This document shows positions 46,026-53,903 of a stretch of DNA of 64,000 nucleotides, piece after piece. Numbering within the stretch: position 1 is the stretch's first letter; each line of letters opens with the position of its first letter. The notes beneath the pieces were generated by a model. It did no database searches and was not told the DNA's origin. It saw only the letters and a list, made by a program, of their open reading frames with translations. The position numbers and the translations under genes are program-made. Source of the DNA: Pseudobdellovibrionaceae bacterium (GTDB lineage: Bacteria > Bdellovibrionota > Bdellovibrionia > Bdellovibrionales > Bdellovibrionaceae); assembly GCA_021731025.1 (NCBI GenBank), contig JAKFYD010000015.1:1-64000 (forward strand), written 5' to 3'.

Positions 46026-47354
46026 ATGAAAAGCCTGCATTTGAGTGAACTTGAAAAATTAACCTCTTGGATTTTTTCCCGGATCGAGGGGGCGCAACTG
46101 CAAGAAGTTTTTGCTCACGAGCGTGGTCTTATCCTAGGCCTTTATCAAAAAGAAACATCCTGGTTGATCTTGGACTTGTCACCCACCGCGCCCTTTCTGG
46201 CGTGGATACCTTCCGAGAAGAGCCCTTGGCCCAAGACAAAACTGACGAAGCCGACGGGACTTTTCCTTAACTCCCATGCTAAGAATCTTTATCTGACTGA
46301 TATTTCTATAAAGAGCGGGCTAGGTCGTGCTGTTCAAATCGTGTTTCAAAATAAAACTCAAAGCTGTGAAATTGAGCTGCAGCTTATACCAAGAAGGCCC
46401 AATCTTAAAGTCAGCGCCGAAGCCAAGACTGTGACGTGGTCCCCCTGGAAAGAGCTGGATCAGACCAAAGATCTGTCCTCGGAAGTGTCCGCAGAGGGCC
46501 GTGAACCAGAACTTTTGATTCAGGAATGGCTGCAGTCTTTAAAAAGCCCGGCCCATCGAGCGCCTGTTCATTCTTTCGGAATTGAAACTCTCCAAAAAGA
46601 TTTACGAAAAAAAACCAAAGCCATTGACGCTATCGAAACGACCATTAAAAAAAATCAAAAGGACTCTGAAGTCTTATATCGACTGGGCGAAGAACTTAAA
46701 CATAAATCCGTTGAGTCCTTTCAAGGAACTGAAAATGAAGTTTTTTTGAACTTAAAGCGATCATCTTCTTGGAATCGGGAACACTGTTTCACTCAAGCCA
46801 AGGCGAATATTAAAAAGGTTCAAGGAGCCCAGTCTCGATTAGAGATTTTGAAAAATGAAATTCACGAACTTGAAGAGAAAATGAAAAAAGTTGAAAGTGG
46901 GGAGTTAAGTTTGTCTTCACTGGAGTCTGATAAAAAGGCTCTTGGGAAACATAAGATTTTGAAAGGCGAAGGAAGTGTTCGTTCCCGAAAAAAAATTCTT
47001 CCTTCGGGACTTGTGGTTTTTTTAGGAAAGTCTGCGAAAGACAACTTGGCCTTGTTGCGTCGAGCGCGAGCTTGGGACTATTGGATGCATCTGCGCGATT
47101 ATCCAGGATCTCACGCCATTGTTCATCGTGAAAAAAATCAAAATTTTTCGATGTCTGAAATGCAAGAGGTAGCCACCTGGCTCGCTGAAGAATCTTTGAG
47201 TGCAAAAACCCTTCAGAATGGAATTCGTTTGGATGTGATCGTGGCAGAAGCTCGCTTCGTTCGTCCTATTAAGGGGGATAAGGCAGGTCAGGTGAATTAT
47301 CATTCAGAAAAAATTTTTCAATTCAAATACGAGAAAAAAATGATCAGCTCTTGA
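46026..47354 (+). CDS. NFACT family protein, short RqcH-like
   Basis: A 442-residue protein. The N-terminal region (about 1-120) fits NFACT-N, a coiled coil lies near residues 190-300, and NFACT-R follows with FLGKSAKDNLALLRRA and the DYPGSHAIVH segment (about 331-375). RqcH/Rqc2 proteins bind obstructed 50S subunits and add C-terminal Ala tails. Typical bacterial RqcH has about 570 residues; this one lacks the extra C-terminal domain. The NDR-type motif used by RqcH for tRNA is not seen at the expected place, so it may not tail proteins. ATG 46026 is chosen because the domain begins there; its ribosome binding site is weak. Confidence 0.75.
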   Translation: MKSLHLSELEKLTSWIFSRIEGAQLQEVFAHERGLILGLYQKETSWLILDLSPTAPFLAWIPSEKSPWPKTKLTKPTGLFLNSHAKNLYLTDISIKSGLGRAVQIVFQNKTQSCEIELQLIPRRPNLKVSAEAKTVTWSPWKELDQTKDLSSEVSAEGREPELLIQEWLQSLKSPAHRAPVHSFGIETLQKDLRKKTKAIDAIETTIKKNQKDSEVLYRLGEELKHKSVESFQGTENEVFLNLKRSSSWNREHCFTQAKANIKKVQGAQSRLEILKNEIHELEEKMKKVESGELSLSSLESDKKALGKHKILKGEGSVRSRKKILPSGLVVFLGKSAKDNLALLRRARAWDYWMHLRDYPGSHAIVHREKNQNFSMSEMQEVATWLAEESLSAKTLQNGIRLDVIVAEARFVRPIKGDKAGQVNYHSEKIFQFKYEKKMISS

Positions 47355-47409
47355 CAAGAAAATCGCTCAAAATGAAGATTTAGAATAATTAAAAATGAGG
47401 AGAGATCAC

Positions 47410-48351
47410 GTGATTGAAGTTCAAGCTTTATGCAAAGATTACGGTCCTTATCGCGCAATCAATAATCTCAACTTTAGCCTGAAGAAAGGCGATGTGGTTG
47501 GCTTTCTAGGACCCAACGGTGCGGGTAAATCGACAACCATGAAAATCATCACCGGCTTTATGGCTCCGACTTCGGGAAAAGCATCGGTGGCGGGCTTTGA
47601 TGTTTTTGAAAATCCCATCGAAGTGAAAAAAAGAATTGGCTACTTGCCTGAGACACCACCAGTTTACACCGACATGTTTGTTAAAGATTACTTGACGTAC
47701 GTTGCCGAATTGAAAGAGGTTAAAAAAGACAAAATTAAAACCTTGGTGGATCGAGCCATAGAAAAAACAAATTTGGGTTCTGTGCAAAATCGTTTAATTG
47801 GTCATCTCTCGAAAGGCTTTCGACAACGAGTGGGAATAGCTCAGGCGATTGTCTCTGATCCTGAGGTGCTGATTTTGGATGAGCCCACCGTTGGACTTGA
47901 TCCTAAGCAGGTTGCAGAGATTCGGGAATTGATCCAAGAATTGCGTGGACAGCACACAATTATCTTATCAACCCACATTCTTTCTGAAGTGCAAGCAGTC
48001 TGTGAAAAAGTGATTATCATCAATAAAGGAAAAATTGTCGCCCAGGACACAATCAGTAATCTATCAAAATTGGAAAAAGGACAAAGTCGGCTTTTTATTC
48101 GTCTGCGTAAAGACATCGCGGATTTACATTCCGTTATTTCGGGCATTGATGGAATTTTGAGTATCGACAGCGGTGCAAGCAATCGAGAGTGGAAAGTGGA
48201 TTTGCAAGGGCAGGATGAAACGATCGAAGCCATCAGTTCACGCATCGTGAGCCAAGGTTTAGGTTTGTTAGAGCTCAGTCCTACTCGTATGGATCTAGAA
48301 GATGTCTTTTTAAAATTGACCTACGGGCAAGATAAAGGAGGCGAATCATGA
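47410..48351 (+). CDS. ABC transporter ATPase, GldA-like
   Basis: A 313-residue ABC ATPase. Walker A GPNGAGKST, signature LSKGFRQR (variant of LSGGQ), Walker B LILDEPTVGLD. About 80 C-terminal residues follow the ATPase as in NosF/GldA-type subunits. Start GTG 47410 has AGGAG 7 nt ahead. It is the first of four coupled genes: ATPase, permease, GldG-like and DUF4340 protein. Substrate unknown; the gliding role known in Bacteroidota need not apply. Confidence 0.9.
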   Translation: MIEVQALCKDYGPYRAINNLNFSLKKGDVVGFLGPNGAGKSTTMKIITGFMAPTSGKASVAGFDVFENPIEVKKRIGYLPETPPVYTDMFVKDYLTYVAELKEVKKDKIKTLVDRAIEKTNLGSVQNRLIGHLSKGFRQRVGIAQAIVSDPEVLILDEPTVGLDPKQVAEIRELIQELRGQHTIILSTHILSEVQAVCEKVIIINKGKIVAQDTISNLSKLEKGQSRLFIRLRKDIADLHSVISGIDGILSIDSGASNREWKVDLQGQDETIEAISSRIVSQGLGLLELSPTRMDLEDVFLKLTYGQDKGGES

Positions 48352-49121
48352 AGGGGACATGGACCATTTGTAAAAAAGAGCTTCGGGGATTTTTAATCAG
48401 CCCAAATTTCTATTTGATCGCATTTCTTTTCACCTTGATGTTCAGTCTGACCTATTCATTAAGCTTGTCCCAGTTTGTTCGCAGTCTCAGTCAAATGGTG
48501 GCCATGCCAGGAGCCCCGGCTCAACAAATGAATATTCACTATGCGGTTTTCTTAAGACTACTTTCTTATTTAAATCTCATGCTGATTTTTGTTGTGCCCG
48601 CCCTAGCGATGAAACTTTTTGCTGAAGAAAAAAAATTGCGCACATTTGATTTGCTCCTGACTTCACCGGTAACTTCTCTGCACATTGTGTTCGGGAAATT
48701 TTTTGCTTTATTGGGTATTGTTTTTGTGCTGGTGTTCCTGGCATTTTTATATCCTTTGGTGACTTCCACATTTGCAACCATTCAGTGGCCGCCGCTCATC
48801 ATTGCTTATTTCGGGATATTTTTAGTGGGAGCTGTTTACGCATCAATGAATTTATTTTGTTCTAGCCTGACGGAAAGTATTTTGATCGCCTATGTGACTT
48901 CCGTTTTGCTGAACATTTCAATTTGGCTGGTGGGCATGGGGGTCGAAGCCGTTGACAGTCAAACCGCCCGACAAGTCTTTGAGCATATTTCTTTGAATAC
49001 GCACTTGGCCAGTTTGGTTGAAGGCACAATTCGATCCAGTGGTTTGATCTTTCTCTTCAGTGTTTGTGCCTTATTTGTTTTTCTTTGTGAACGTGTTGTT
49101 GAATCAAATCGTTGGAGGTAA
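48348..49121 (+). CDS. ABC-2 type permease, GldF-like
   Basis: A 257-residue membrane protein with six hydrophobic segments, in the ABC-2 pattern. It begins in the ATPase stop (ATGA), and a conserved AMKLFAEEKKLRTFDLLLTSPV stretch lies near residues 85-105 (the coupling helix region). It is the permease of the GldA-type exporter. Ends just before the GldG-like gene. Confidence 0.9.
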   Translation: MKGTWTICKKELRGFLISPNFYLIAFLFTLMFSLTYSLSLSQFVRSLSQMVAMPGAPAQQMNIHYAVFLRLLSYLNLMLIFVVPALAMKLFAEEKKLRTFDLLLTSPVTSLHIVFGKFFALLGIVFVLVFLAFLYPLVTSTFATIQWPPLIIAYFGIFLVGAVYASMNLFCSSLTESILIAYVTSVLLNISIWLVGMGVEAVDSQTARQVFEHISLNTHLASLVEGTIRSSGLIFLFSVCALFVFLCERVVESNRWR

Positions 49122-49123
49122 AC

Positions 49124-50677
49124 ATGAGTAAACTTGGTAAGCTTTCGTTTCTATTTTCAGGTTTGTCATTATTGGCCTTCGGTGTGGCCCGGTTTATTTT
49201 AGGAACTTGGGTTCCCTATCTTTGGGTGCTGATTGGTCTGGTGGTTTTATTCTTTGTTGCCGCCATTTTTGTTGATCGCAAATTTTTTAAAGAAATTTTT
49301 TCGATGCGAACAACCAAGCATGGAATGAATGCGGGAATGATGGTTCTAATGTTTGTCTTCTTGATGGCCATCATCAACTTTCTAGGTGTGCGCAATGTGG
49401 TCACCTGGGATTTTTCATCAGCCAAACGTAATACCTTGTCAAATCAGTCCATCAAGTTGGTTAAAAATTTAGACTCTGAACTGAAAGTTTTATTTTTCTA
49501 TAAAAAAGGTCAAGAAGGGGCCGAAGAAAATAAGGCCGCCTTTCGTGAACTGATTAAAAAATATCAAGATCAAACAAGTAAAATCAATTTGGACTTTGTT
49601 GAGGTGAATGAACGGCCTGATTTGGCCAAAGAATTCGGTGTTGATCGGGGTTCAGGAATTGTTTTTTTAACCTACAAGGGCCGAAAAAATCGTATTGATA
49701 AAATTGACGAGCAAGAAATTACATCAGCCCTGGTGAAGGTTTCCCGTGAAAAGGAAAAAACGATTTATTTCACTGTAGGGCACAAAGAACTCAATCTTGA
49801 CGAAGGTAAAGAAGCCAACGGCTTATTCCAGTTAAAGTCCTTGTTAGAGGGAAATAATTATAAAGTAAAAACATGGGCCATTACGACTGAACCTAAGGCT
49901 CCGGCCGATGCTGACATTGTAGTCGTCGCTGGTCCCACGCAAAATTTTTTGGAGGTCGAAGTCAAAGCTCTTCAAGAGTATTTAAAAAATGGCGGAAATT
50001 TAATGCTCGCCTTAGAGAGCACGACGGCAGGACTTGATACTTTGATGAAAACTGTGGGCGTGCAGCCTCAGCAGAACTTTGTATTCAACATTGTGAATTT
50101 GGGTGGGCAGGGCGGTATTGATCCCCGCATTACTTTCGGCAGCGATTTCTCGAAAGAAAATGAAATTACCAAAGTCTTTGCTCAAAATGAAATGACCTTA
50201 TTTCAGCGGCCCATGTCTCTGACGCCAGCCAATCCTATTCCCGCAGGAATGAGCTTAACAGAAATAGTTAAGACAACGGCGAATGCGGCTGCTTTTAAAG
50301 ATTTGGCGATGAAAGGCGAGCCCGCGCGTGGACCTTTCACCTTAGCCATGGTCATTAAAGGAAAACTTTCAGAGGGTGGCGCAGCTCCTGCGGCCCCAGC
50401 AGGAAAAGAATTTCAAATGGTTGTTTTTGGTGACGCCGATTTTTTTAACAATCAATTGCTGATGCAAAATCTCAATCGTGATTTGTTGCTCAATACCTTA
50501 GCTTCTTTGAGCAAAGAAGAAAATTTAATCAGTGTAACGCCAAAAGAACTGGCGCGTACCGAGATCAGTCCTTCCAGCTTCAAGCAAGCGGCCTTCTTTT
50601 TTGGTTTTATTATTCCGCTGCCTTTGTTGATGTTGATTACCAGTGTTGGTTTGTGGTTTAAGCGAAGACATGCCTAA
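49124..50677 (+). CDS. GldG-like ABC auxiliary membrane protein
   Basis: A 517-residue protein. Two N-terminal membrane segments (about residues 8-50), a further one near residues 68-92, a large extracytoplasmic domain (about 95-480) with a GldG/DUF-type fold (SNQSIKLVKNLD, the FTVGHKELNLDEG segment), and a C-terminal segment (about 490-510) with FFGFIIPLPLLML. ATG 49124 has GGAGGTAAAC ahead. The protein is probably the periplasmic part of the transporter complex. Confidence 0.85.
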   Translation: MSKLGKLSFLFSGLSLLAFGVARFILGTWVPYLWVLIGLVVLFFVAAIFVDRKFFKEIFSMRTTKHGMNAGMMVLMFVFLMAIINFLGVRNVVTWDFSSAKRNTLSNQSIKLVKNLDSELKVLFFYKKGQEGAEENKAAFRELIKKYQDQTSKINLDFVEVNERPDLAKEFGVDRGSGIVFLTYKGRKNRIDKIDEQEITSALVKVSREKEKTIYFTVGHKELNLDEGKEANGLFQLKSLLEGNNYKVKTWAITTEPKAPADADIVVVAGPTQNFLEVEVKALQEYLKNGGNLMLALESTTAGLDTLMKTVGVQPQQNFVFNIVNLGGQGGIDPRITFGSDFSKENEITKVFAQNEMTLFQRPMSLTPANPIPAGMSLTEIVKTTANAAAFKDLAMKGEPARGPFTLAMVIKGKLSEGGAAPAAPAGKEFQMVVFGDADFFNNQLLMQNLNRDLLLNTLASLSKEENLISVTPKELARTEISPSSFKQAAFFFGFIIPLPLLMLITSVGLWFKRRHA

Positions 50678-50688
50678 AGGAGATGGAA

Positions 50689-52053
50689 ATGAAAAAAATT
50701 TCGGGCTCGATGTGGCTGTTTATTGTCGTTGTCGTACTCAGTGCTTACACTTATTTTTTTGAATTCTATAAAAAAGACCTTACCGAGAAAAAAAAGGCTG
50801 AAGAGTCAAAGGTCTTTGCTGTGCAAAAAGATCAGGTGAATGAAATTTCCTTTCGTGGACCTGGCGAGAAGTTTTTGTTGAAGCGAACCGTCGATGGCTG
50901 GGAAGTGACCGAACCATTCAGTGATATTGCGGATAACGAAAGTGTTGAGAGCTTTCTTAACCCTTTGTTGGATGAGCGAACAAAAGACTTGGTGAAAGAA
51001 GGCGACGGTTCTGACGATAAGGCCTTTGGTTTCGGAGAGAATTCGGTGTTTATCGGACTGAAATCTTCATCGGGGCAAGCTCAAGAAGCTGAAGTTTCTC
51101 CAGAAAAAAATTTCGAAGGGAATCCCTTTTTAAGAAGGAAGGATGAGAAAAAGATTTTTGTAGTTAACTCGAGTTGGGCGGGCTACACCAATAAAAAAGC
51201 CGCTGATTTTCGGGACAAAAGACTTTTGCGGGCCCGCATTGCTGAAGCGGAAGAGTTTGAGGTTCAAAACTCTGCAGGATCTTTTAAATTAATTTCCAAA
51301 GAGTCCAAATGGCAAAGTCCATCCATGGAATCAGAACTATTAGATCAAAATCGTATACGTGATACTTTGATGGCTATTTCTGAATTGAAGGCTCAGGAAA
51401 TTCTAAGTTCTGATAAAAAATCTTTAAGTCGCCCGATCGTAAAAATCAGAATCAAATTGAAAGTGAAGGGTGAAGACAAAACTTGGGTCGGAGAATTTGA
51501 GCCGGGTCTCGACAAGAATTCAGCCGTGGCTTCAAATTCTTTTCCTGGGCAAATACTTAAGATCGATCGACAAAGTTTTGATCGGTTCAATCAAGTTAAC
51601 TTGCTAGATTTAAGAGATCACCGTTGGCCCTTTGCTTTTGACAAAGCCAAAGTGAAGAAGATCGAGGTGACAACGCCGATGAAAAAATCAAATCTTGTGC
51701 TCAAAGGGAATGATTGGGTTTTAGATCCTGCAGATCCTTCCATTGATGTTCAACAGACAGCGGTCAAAGATTTGGTGGATCGAATTAAAACTTTCGAGGC
51801 AACAAATTTTTTACCTGCGGCGATGTCCAAAGAATTTAAAAAGGAAAATAGTCTTCGCTTCAGCGATGAAGAAAATAAGCTGGTCTTTGAATTTATGTGG
51901 GGCAGCTCGCTGAAGAAAAAGCTTGGTGGCGTTGAAAAAAATATTCGACTGGCAAAAACCTCCCGGTCTGAAGAAGTTTTTGCAATTGAAGAGTCTTTGT
52001 TTGGTCGTCTGAATTTGCAAGGCTTAAGCCTTAAGAAAAAAGAGCAACCTTGA
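50689..52053 (+). CDS. DUF4340 domain protein of the Gld-type cluster
   Basis: A 454-residue protein with one N-terminal membrane segment (about 5-23) and a long periplasmic part of repeated beta-strand units (WEVTEPF, WQSPSME, WVLDPAD). This is the DUF4340 pattern, often beside GldG. RBS AAAGGAG lies 6 nt before ATG 50689. The function is unknown; it likely helps the transporter act on an envelope substrate. Confidence 0.85.
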   Translation: MKKISGSMWLFIVVVVLSAYTYFFEFYKKDLTEKKKAEESKVFAVQKDQVNEISFRGPGEKFLLKRTVDGWEVTEPFSDIADNESVESFLNPLLDERTKDLVKEGDGSDDKAFGFGENSVFIGLKSSSGQAQEAEVSPEKNFEGNPFLRRKDEKKIFVVNSSWAGYTNKKAADFRDKRLLRARIAEAEEFEVQNSAGSFKLISKESKWQSPSMESELLDQNRIRDTLMAISELKAQEILSSDKKSLSRPIVKIRIKLKVKGEDKTWVGEFEPGLDKNSAVASNSFPGQILKIDRQSFDRFNQVNLLDLRDHRWPFAFDKAKVKKIEVTTPMKKSNLVLKGNDWVLDPADPSIDVQQTAVKDLVDRIKTFEATNFLPAAMSKEFKKENSLRFSDEENKLVFEFMWGSSLKKKLGGVEKNIRLAKTSRSEEVFAIEESLFGRLNLQGLSLKKKEQP

Positions 52054-53042
52054 AAAATATAAGTATAAAATCACCGACACGTGTTGATTTGGCTGGAGGA
52101 ACTTTAGATCTTTGGCCGCTGTACAATTTTATCGGGGGTGCGCCCACGGTGAATGTGGCCATCGATGTTTGGACCCAAGTTGATATTGATGCTCGCAGTG
52201 ACCAAGCCATCGAGATTCATTCACTGGATTTGAATTACAAAAAAACTTTTCGCAGTTGTGAAGAGCTGGTGGCCTCTGCAGAGCCTGAAATGACTTTATT
52301 CCGGCCTCTGCTTCGTCATTTTCAACCACGAGGTGGGTTTTCTTTAAAAGCCCAATCGCAAAGCCCTGTTGGGGGAGGCTTGGGCGGAAGCTCGAGCTTG
52401 GTGATCAGCCTTATTAAGGCTTTATCTGCCTGGGGGGGGACGAGGTTAGCGAACAGTCACGAAGTGGTTCATTTCGCACATAATATCGAGGCCGAAGTTT
52501 TAAATACTCCAACAGGAACTCAAGATTATTATCCGGCCTTTTCGGGAGGCCTAAACATTTTAAATTATAGCTTCACGGGAACTCAGCAAGAAATTTTGCC
52601 GGTGAAAGGTTCGCCCCTCGACGAATATTTTTTATTAATTAATACGGGAAGGTCCCATCATTCAGGTCTCAACAATTTTGAAGTGCTTAAATCTGCTGTG
52701 CAAAAAGATAAAAAGACCATGCAGGCTTTGCAGGATCTTAAGTCCGTAGCTATCGAAATGTCGCAAGTCTGCCGGGATCAGAAGTGGGATCGCTTGCCGG
52801 GACTCTTCCAAAAAGAATATAAGCACAGAATACAGTTGTCCGAAGGCTTTAGCAGTCCAGAGATCGAAAAACTTCACAGTCTGGCTTTGAATGCCGGCGC
52901 CGACGCGGTTAAAATATGTGGAGCAGGTGGGGGTGGATGTGTGTTAGTATGGGTTTCACCCAACCATCGACAGAAAGTGATCAGTGAGTGTCAAAAGGCC
53001 GGGTTTCAAACTCTCAACGCACGCCCCGTGAATCCCATCTGA
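52050..53042 (+). CDS. GHMP family sugar kinase
   Basis: A 330-residue kinase. PTRVDLAGGTLD is motif 1, SPVGGGLGGSSSL is the ATP loop, and KICGAGGGGCVLVW is motif 3. The closest match in character is to heptose or galactose-like kinases of the HddA/FKP group. TTG start overlaps the DUF4340 stop (TTGA), so it is coupled to the transporter operon. Its product may be a sugar phosphate for envelope polysaccharide or LPS, but this is inferred. Confidence 0.85.
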   Translation: MKNISIKSPTRVDLAGGTLDLWPLYNFIGGAPTVNVAIDVWTQVDIDARSDQAIEIHSLDLNYKKTFRSCEELVASAEPEMTLFRPLLRHFQPRGGFSLKAQSQSPVGGGLGGSSSLVISLIKALSAWGGTRLANSHEVVHFAHNIEAEVLNTPTGTQDYYPAFSGGLNILNYSFTGTQQEILPVKGSPLDEYFLLINTGRSHHSGLNNFEVLKSAVQKDKKTMQALQDLKSVAIEMSQVCRDQKWDRLPGLFQKEYKHRIQLSEGFSSPEIEKLHSLALNAGADAVKICGAGGGGCVLVWVSPNHRQKVISECQKAGFQTLNARPVNPI

Positions 53043-53050
53043 GCGATGAG

Positions 53051-53872
53051 ATGCATCGCTTTTTGGGTTTGTCCATCGCCGGTGGCAAATCTGACAAAGC
53101 CTGCTTGGCCGTCATTGAATACTTCCCAAAATATAAAAAAGTTTTTCTGACCAAAATATTTGATAAAATTAAATCCGACGAAAATGTTTCGGCTGATTTA
53201 AAATTGCATGAACTGATCCAGCAAGTGCGAGACAAAACAGTGAGTCTAACGATGGATACGCCCTCACGATTACCTCATTGTGTGAGCTGTACTCTCCAAT
53301 GTCCTGGCTATGAAAATTGTAAGGAACCTCACATCGATTGGATGTGGAAGTACTTCCGCGAGAACAGCAAAAAGAAAAAACCAAAAAAGATTTTTACTCC
53401 TTACACTCAACGTGCGGTCGAGATGTATTTCGCCAGCGAGTTGGGTGAGCGCTTTATTTTGCCTCACGCTTTAGGTGCGAACCAAGCTCCTTTATTGGCG
53501 CGAGCTGCTTACATCACGAAACGTTTAGACCTTCCTGTCCTTGAAGCCTTTCCCAAAGCCACTTTGTGGAGGCTGGGGTTGTCTCTGCAGGTCATGAAGT
53601 CTCATTTGCGCCATCATCGTCATTCCGTCGGTGGGCAAGAGTCGCGAAAATTAATTCTTCAAGCTTTGAGTGCAGGTCATGTCGCTTTTGTTTATGAGCA
53701 AGATGTTAAGTTGATGACAGAAAATAATCATGCCTTTGAAGCTTTTTTATGTGCTTTGACAGGCTTCCTAAAGTTTAAGGGCCTCACTGAACCCCGCCCT
53801 AAAAATTTCCCCAAAAAAGAAGATTGGATCGAAGTGCCAGTTGAGAATATCAATTGGCAGAAGGTTGTTTAA
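53051..53872 (+). CDS. DUF429 family protein (predicted RNase H-like nuclease)
   Basis: A 273-residue protein. FLGLSIAGGKSD at the N-terminus and SLTMDTPSRLP give the acidic and strand pattern of DUF429, an RNase H-like fold. A Cys cluster (CVSCTLQCPGYENC, about residues 77-90) could bind a metal and is unusual. ATG 53051 is the likely start (9 nt after the kinase stop). Function uncertain. Confidence 0.65.
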   Translation: MHRFLGLSIAGGKSDKACLAVIEYFPKYKKVFLTKIFDKIKSDENVSADLKLHELIQQVRDKTVSLTMDTPSRLPHCVSCTLQCPGYENCKEPHIDWMWKYFRENSKKKKPKKIFTPYTQRAVEMYFASELGERFILPHALGANQAPLLARAAYITKRLDLPVLEAFPKATLWRLGLSLQVMKSHLRHHRHSVGGQESRKLILQALSAGHVAFVYEQDVKLMTENNHAFEAFLCALTGFLKFKGLTEPRPKNFPKKEDWIEVPVENINWQKVV

Positions 53873-53903
53873 AAAGGATGAACTTAAAAAATACTTTAAG
53901 CCA

